19,457 bases of DNA, from positions 1-19,457 of the forward strand of contig DIYS01000040.1 of assembly GCA_002429115.1 (NCBI GenBank). Direction: 5' to 3'. The notes beneath the pieces were generated by a model, which saw nothing but the letters and a program-made list of their open reading frames with translations, made no database searches and was not told the DNA's origin. This document shows positions 15,852 to 19,457 of this stretch, one piece after another. Position 1 is the first letter of the stretch, and each line of letters starts with the position of its first letter. Made by a program: the position numbers and the translations under genes. This DNA is from Saccharicrinis sp. UBA6048 (GTDB taxonomy: Bacteria; Bacteroidota; Bacteroidia; Bacteroidales; Marinilabiliaceae).

Positions 15852-16967
15852 ATGGGAACATTATTTACAGGTATTCTATCCATTTTTGCGGCCGGACTCG
15901 TCTGTTGGGCACTGTTGTATGTGGCATTCCGAAGAACTTTTGTATTTACTATCGGCTCAATATTTTTAGCCGTAATTGACATGGTCGCAATTTTCGGATT
16001 TATATTGGGTAGTAAAGGTTTGATTCATATTTTATGGGCGGCTCCAATTGCCATCATATGTATACTGGCCAGTTATAGCTTGTTGTCCAAATGGATTAAA
16101 GAGCCCATTCAATACCTGACAGGCATTATAAAGGCCGTTAGTGATAAAGATTTAACAGTGGCCATCGATGCCAAATACGATAATAAAAAGCATGAGATTA
16201 AGGATATCGTGCTGTCAATGCAGGAATTACTATTGTCTCAAAAAGAACTGATCAGCGAATTGGGCGAAAGTGCAGATAATCTACTGCATACCAGTACGCA
16301 GGTGAATACCAGTTCAACATCCTTAAGTACCGGCGCTTCAGAGCAGGCGAGTGGTCTGGAGGAAATCTCATCTTCGATTGAGGAGATGACTGCCAGTATT
16401 CATAGTAATGCTCAGAATGCTCTGGATTCAAAAGAGATCAGTGAGAAATCGTACAAAGACTTACAACTATTACTCAATAAAGTTGATGAGGCTGTTCAGG
16501 CAATGTCGCGTATACATCAGGAGGTGACCTCTATTTCGGCTATTGCCAATCAAACAAATATTCTGGCCTTAAATGCATCTATTGAGGCAGCAAAGGCTGG
16601 CGATGCCGGTAAAGGTTTTGGTGTGGTGGCCACAGAAGTAAGAAAACTGGCTGAGCAATCGAGTGTTTCTGCCAGTCATATAACCGATATTACGGCTGTT
16701 GGTGTTGAGCGTATCAATGAGGTGATGGAAGGCATTCAGCACCTTAATAAAGAAACTCAGAAATCCACATCGTTGGTGGCAGAAGTGGCAGCAGCAACTA
16801 ATGAAATGAAGATTGGTGCCAGTCAGGTGAATGCGGCAGTTCAGGAATTAAATGCCGTGGTGCAGGATAACGCCTCATCGAGTGAAGAGCTAAGTGCGAC
16901 CTCTGAGGTTTTACTGGATACATCAAAGAAATTCTCTGGAATTGTAAAATTGTATAGTTACAATTAA
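15852..16967 (+). CDS. Methyl-accepting chemotaxis-like protein without an external sensor domain
   Basis: A 371-residue receptor. Three hydrophobic helices at about 5-27, 30-53 and 58-79 form a compact membrane anchor with only short loops, so there is no periplasmic ligand-binding domain. A HAMP-like linker follows (SKWIKEPIQYLTGIIKAVSDKDLTV, in part, about 79-103). The remainder is a long coiled coil with the conserved hairpin tip IANQTNILALNASIEAAKAG and GFGVVATEVRKLAEQS (about 232-275), which binds CheA and CheW. Gln/Glu-rich heptads such as GASEQASGLEEISSSIEEM are likely methylation regions. It may sense a membrane-linked state or an intracellular signal, and could control gliding or another output. 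No che genes are nearby, so it is an orphan receptor. Length is short for the family, but the signalling domain is complete. Confidence 0.9.
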   Translation: MGTLFTGILSIFAAGLVCWALLYVAFRRTFVFTIGSIFLAVIDMVAIFGFILGSKGLIHILWAAPIAIICILASYSLLSKWIKEPIQYLTGIIKAVSDKDLTVAIDAKYDNKKHEIKDIVLSMQELLLSQKELISELGESADNLLHTSTQVNTSSTSLSTGASEQASGLEEISSSIEEMTASIHSNAQNALDSKEISEKSYKDLQLLLNKVDEAVQAMSRIHQEVTSISAIANQTNILALNASIEAAKAGDAGKGFGVVATEVRKLAEQSSVSASHITDITAVGVERINEVMEGIQHLNKETQKSTSLVAEVAAATNEMKIGASQVNAAVQELNAVVQDNASSSEELSATSEVLLDTSKKFSGIVKLYSYN

Positions 16968-17031
16968 CAGGGCATTAAGGATTTCATAAAAAGGAGCAGA
17001 ATCGATAGTGTAAAAAACACTGTATACATCC

Positions 17032-17107
17032 GTTCACTGAGCGCAGTCGAAGTGATTTATATTGATAATTGCTGAGTCAAATTTCATCTCGACTACGCTT
17101 GATGAGC
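17032..17107. repeat. Diverged inverted repeat, Bacteroidota-type 24-mer
   Basis: The arm at 17032-17055 (GTTCACTGAGCGCAGTCGAA plus GTGA) is a typical dispersed Bacteroidota repeat. The arm at 17084-17107 is its reverse complement at 17 of 24 positions, and all seven differences are transitions. The two arms can form a hairpin with a 28-base loop. A REP- or MITE-like origin is likely. A smaller AGTGT/ACACT stem lies at 17007-17021. Confidence 0.6.
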
Positions 17108-17241
17108 GGCTTAGTTTTGGATACTCTCTAATTATACTAGTTAATCAACAAAATGATAGAGTAATAAATGGGATTACCTTAATTCAAACAGCTGGGAAAA
17201 TTGAATTTTTCATAAAGCTTTGTATCTTGTCATAAAAACAA

Positions 17242-17967
17242 TTGCATCTAAAAGAAAAATATCACCTCATTATTATCTCTTGTCTGCTTGTCTGCTCTTG
17301 TGCCTCCTGCATAAGCACTGGCAAGCTAAGTAAGCAGCACTATTTAAATGGTTACGACGATAAGCGACCCTATACAAGCGTTTATAAACCGGAGCATAGC
17401 AAACAATGTATTTATTTAATCAGGCATGCTAAGCCCGATGTTGAGAAGCAACTGATATATGCCTCATCGATGGCGCAGGACTATGTTATTGAGTATAATC
17501 AAGCGCCAATTATACCTTTTGACCCATCACTGGTAAAGGTGGATATTAATGATCATCAACTCATTTATAGTTCTCCGCTTCGAAGGGCACATGAAACTGC
17601 CCAGGCTATTTTCCCAGATCATACGATTGAAACAGATAGTTTGTATCGTGAGTTTGAAACACGCATTGTTCAGGATGGGAATATCTATGCCATGCCATTA
17701 ATCGTTTGGCAATCGCTCAGCCGCTTAATGTGGGTGATGGGACTTAATCAAAAAGAGATAGAAAGCTATGCACAGGCCAGAAATCGGGCAATGCTTGTTG
17801 CAGATCGCCTGGCAGATTATTCACAAACGGATGAACTAGTTATTTTAGTGGCCCACGGTATGCTTAACCGCTCCGTTACAAAAGCACTAAAAAAACAAGG
17901 GTGGATCATCAAACAAAAACATGGCCATCATAATATTGGGGCGACGGTTTTGGTGAAAGAGGAGTGA
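17242..17967 (+). CDS. Histidine phosphatase superfamily lipoprotein
   Basis: A 241-residue protein of the phosphoglycerate-mutase-like branch. The catalytic LIRHAKP has Arg61 and His62, SSPLRRAHETA (110-120) supplies the second Arg, and LVAHGMLNR (202-210, His205) supplies the second His. The N-terminus is a lipoprotein-type signal, hydrophobic 9-17 followed by VCSC, so Cys20 is the likely lipidated residue, placing the enzyme on the periplasmic or outer membrane side. The start is TTG at 17242: an in-frame TAA at 17233-17235 rules out anything upstream, and the next Met is far inside the domain. TATCTTGT at 17223-17230 may be a degenerate -7 box, which would leave a very short leader. The substrate is unknown, a phosphate monoester of sugar, lipid or protein being possible. 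Confidence 0.82.
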   Translation: MHLKEKYHLIIISCLLVCSCASCISTGKLSKQHYLNGYDDKRPYTSVYKPEHSKQCIYLIRHAKPDVEKQLIYASSMAQDYVIEYNQAPIIPFDPSLVKVDINDHQLIYSSPLRRAHETAQAIFPDHTIETDSLYREFETRIVQDGNIYAMPLIVWQSLSRLMWVMGLNQKEIESYAQARNRAMLVADRLADYSQTDELVILVAHGMLNRSVTKALKKQGWIIKQKHGHHNIGATVLVKEE

Positions 17968-17995
17968 TATAGGATTAATGATTTATATAAACGAG

Positions 17996-18792
17996 TTGTG
18001 GTGTATTAAAAATAGCTAACGTGAAACATACAATCTTAATAATATTAGCCATAGTAATAGGTCAGCTGACTAAAGCACAAGAGATTGATTTATCTAATAA
18101 ATGGACTGATTTAATTGAATCAAATTCAGAGTTTAAAGACATTAATATAGGTAGATTTAATAATCTTGATTTTAGCAATATTCTTTCAAACCAATTAAGA
18201 TTTGATAATGACCCTTTTTCAACTTACATCGGAATCTTTGGACCCAATTATAGGAGAATAGACTTTCACTTAAAAACAAGTAAGAATAACAACAACTATT
18301 CGCTTACAGGAAAAAGCAAATTAGGAGACAATGTAAGAGAATTAAAAGGGGAATTGAAACTTAACAAAGTTCTCTTAAAAACACAGAACTATATCACGGA
18401 CAGCTTATATATTGGACTATTTGATTGCAAATTTCAAGAGCCAGGAGACAGAAGTGGAGACGGTATGTTTTCTGGTGTTTTTACAGTTGTTTTTTATATA
18501 AAAGACAATGAAATAAAGCTCTTTAAAACATCATCTGGAGACGAGCCTAATTTCACAAACACATTTGTTGGTAAGTGGACAAAAAATAATTCAGAAGTTG
18601 AACGAAGAGTGATTTTTTCATTTCACGCAGCCGGACTTTATGAGAGGTTACCGTTTTGTGAAGAAATATATACATATGAAGACTTCGAAGATTTTGTCAT
18701 TATTAAAGAAAAGTATAAAAAGTTTGGATGGACAAACTATAATCCGGACAAGACAGAAAAGAGTAATTGGTGGAAATAATAACACACCACAA
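17996..18792. mobile_element. Putative cassette: orphan gene between 13-bp inverted repeats
   Basis: TTGTGGTGTATTA (17996-18008) and TAACACACCACAA (18780-18792) are inverted repeats matching at 12 of 13 positions. They flank exactly one gene, starting 13 bases after the left arm and ending with the stop immediately before the right arm. No transposase lies inside and integron attC core motifs (GTTRRRY) were not found. It could be a small non-autonomous element, a decayed cassette or a pair of transcription-boundary hairpin halves. Confidence 0.35.
18021..18779 (+). CDS. Secreted protein of unknown function
   Basis: A 252-residue protein not assigned to a known family. It starts with GTG at 18021; an in-frame stop at 17988-17990 and no ATG in between make this the best start. 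Residues 1-20 (KHTILIILAIVIGQLTKAQ) are a Sec signal peptide, probably cleaved after Gln20. The mature part is rich in Asn, Lys and Phe with alternating hydrophobic residues suggesting beta strands (ELKGELKLNKVLL, GVFTVVFYIKDNEIKLF), and has FVGKWTK and FSFHAAGLYERLPFC near the end. A lipocalin-like or other small beta-barrel fold is possible, but that is a guess. The coding sequence is visibly more AT-rich than the adjacent phosphatase gene, consistent with separate acquisition. It lies between inverted repeats and next to an IS91 remnant. Confidence 0.65.
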   Translation: MKHTILIILAIVIGQLTKAQEIDLSNKWTDLIESNSEFKDINIGRFNNLDFSNILSNQLRFDNDPFSTYIGIFGPNYRRIDFHLKTSKNNNNYSLTGKSKLGDNVRELKGELKLNKVLLKTQNYITDSLYIGLFDCKFQEPGDRSGDGMFSGVFTVVFYIKDNEIKLFKTSSGDEPNFTNTFVGKWTKNNSEVERRVIFSFHAAGLYERLPFCEEIYTYEDFEDFVIIKEKYKKFGWTNYNPDKTEKSNWWK

Positions 18793-19050
18793 TAACTAAG
18801 CGTTCTGGCTGGTTGAAAACCAGAGTCTGAACGCGGTGTTGCCGACAACCGGCCACGATGGTTATCGCTGGAAATTACTGTCTATGGGTATTGATTTAAG
18901 TAAGGTGAGTTTTCAGCAGGCTTTCAGTACTTGTTTAGGTTCGGTTTTAGAGGTTCAAATAACACAATCGATAAATTGCAAGCACCAGCCCATGTAAATT
19001 GAACTCAAAATTTTCGGTTAAGGCCATAACATCCTAATCGCCTTGCGACG
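18793..19050. other. Gene-free spacer downstream of the IS91 transposase gene
   Basis: No convincing gene was seen. It lies between the orphan gene's right repeat arm and the transposase stop, and holds the stem-loop at 18800-18834. The base composition is higher in G+C than the orphan gene (for example around 18830-18870), fitting DNA of IS91 origin. Confidence 0.4.
18800..18834. other. Two-part stem-loop beside the IS91 transposase gene
   Basis: GCGTTC (18800-18805) pairs with GAACGC (18829-18834), and inside it CTGGTT (18809-18814) pairs with AACCAG (18818-18823) around a GAA loop. There is no T-run on either side, so it does not look like an intrinsic terminator. IS91-family elements carry a hairpin near the end downstream of the transposase gene (oriIS), and this one lies 217 bases after that gene's stop on the minus strand. 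The assignment is a guess. Confidence 0.35.
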
Positions 19051-19457
19051 TTAGTTGGGTGTGAGGTAAGCCAATAAGTCAAGTGGTGGTGGTCCGCGGG
19101 CATCAAAAGTAATGAGCGTAACGAGCTGACCTGTACCACAGGTATAGCAAACACGATGTTTTAAAGGCGGCCGCTTTTTAATAGTGGCTTCACCGATTTG
19201 TTGTTCCACCAGCTCTCGTACCTTTTGTTTTAATGACGAGGCCAGTATACCGTAATGGCGGATGCGCACAAAACCTTTGGGCAGTATGTGCAGGCTCAGA
19301 CGACGGATAAATTCCTGATGAGTAAGTGTTATCACATGTTCCTGTCCGCTTTTTCGATAGTCTTTGGCGGTGAAACTGACAGAATCCATATCAACAAAGC
19401 GTAGCCGGTGATTGCTGATGGCCACCTTATGGGGGTAGCGCCCCATGTATTCGATCA
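19051..19457 (-). CDS. IS91-family transposase, C-terminal part (gene cut by window edge)
   Basis: The frame is open from the right edge, reading IEYMGRYPHKVAISNHRLRF, the conserved segment of IS91 Y2 transposases (usually YLGRYTHRVAISNHRI), so the internal Met at 19444-19446 is not the true start. Following motifs are HQEFIRRLSLHILPKGFVRI and RHYGILA, a well-conserved DNA-binding/catalytic end of the family, and the terminal CYTCGTGQLVTL zinc-finger-like end. The TAA is at 19051-19053. The enzyme moves DNA by rolling-circle replication using paired tyrosines, which would lie outside the window. Nothing visible is frameshifted, so the gene may be intact beyond the edge. It is convergent with the orphan gene at 18021-18779. 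Confidence 0.85.
   Translation of the reverse strand, partial: IEYMGRYPHKVAISNHRLRFVDMDSVSFTAKDYRKSGQEHVITLTHQEFIRRLSLHILPKGFVRIRHYGILASSLKQKVRELVEQQIGEATIKKRPPLKHRVCYTCGTGQLVTLITFDARGPPPLDLLAYLTPN

Noticed and set aside
17996..18834. Integron attC site around the orphan gene
   Set aside because: The flanking arms lack RYYYAAC and GTTRRRY core sites in the right arrangement, and no integrase is visible.
18800..18834. Rho-independent terminator for the orphan gene
   Set aside because: The stem is followed by CGGTGTTG rather than a T-run, and the other strand has no T-run either.
18648..18848. 66-residue minus-strand open frame over the end of the orphan gene
   Set aside because: It runs through the coding end and right repeat arm of the orphan gene and has no recognisable motif.

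Overview
The window looks like a chromosomal segment of a Bacteroidota bacterium, probably of the environmental Marinilabiliales/Marinifilaceae type. Reasons: AT-rich DNA, few Shine-Dalgarno sequences, matches to the Bacteroidota -7 promoter box (TAnnTTTG), a repeat of the CTTCGACTGCGCTCAGTGAAC kind often seen in that phylum, and protein families typical of it. The genus is inference. No tRNA, rRNA, CRISPR array or replication origin was seen.

Region 1 (1-9955, all minus strand) is a surface-glycan biosynthesis operon read from 9955 towards 1 and running off the left edge. It begins with four glycosyltransferases (8834-9955 GT4, 7870-8814 GT2-like, 6863-7846 GT4, 5834-6814 GT2). A tightly packed six-gene block follows (5757 down to 864): an FdtA/QdtA-like sugar ketoisomerase cupin, an acyl carrier protein, a short AMP-forming acyl ligase, a FabG-like SDR, a left-handed beta-helix acyltransferase and a DegT/DnrJ/EryC1/StrS aminotransferase. 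The junctions are a 13-base overlap, a TAATG 1-base overlap, a 2-base gap, another TAATG and another 13-base overlap. A further, incomplete glycosyltransferase closes the window. The block reads as a pathway for a 3-amino-3,6-dideoxyhexose whose amine receives an unusual acyl group carried on a private ACP. RmlA and RmlB (activated sugar supply), a polymerase and a flippase are not in the window.

The most unusual gene is the aminotransferase. About 145 residues precede its catalytic domain in the same frame, and they resemble a PIN-type (VapC/COG1569-like) nuclease fold. I know of no such fusion in a sugar-aminotransferase, so this is the main candidate for something undescribed.

Region 2 (10127-14441, plus strand) is divergent from the operon. 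It holds a GT4 glycosyltransferase, an LTA-synthase/phosphoglycerol-transferase-like membrane enzyme with Ser where Thr is expected as nucleophile, and a U32-family Fe-S protein starting one base later.

Region 3 (14585-17967, plus strand) is a set of apparently unrelated single genes: a DUF2797 zinc-finger protein, a chemoreceptor-like protein with no external sensor domain, and a histidine-phosphatase-fold lipoprotein. The spacers between them hold hairpins and a diverged inverted repeat.

Region 4 (17996-19457) looks like accessory DNA. An orphan secreted protein with a GTG start lies between near-perfect 13-bp inverted repeats. A structured spacer follows, then the C-terminal part of an IS91-family transposase on the minus strand, cut by the right edge.
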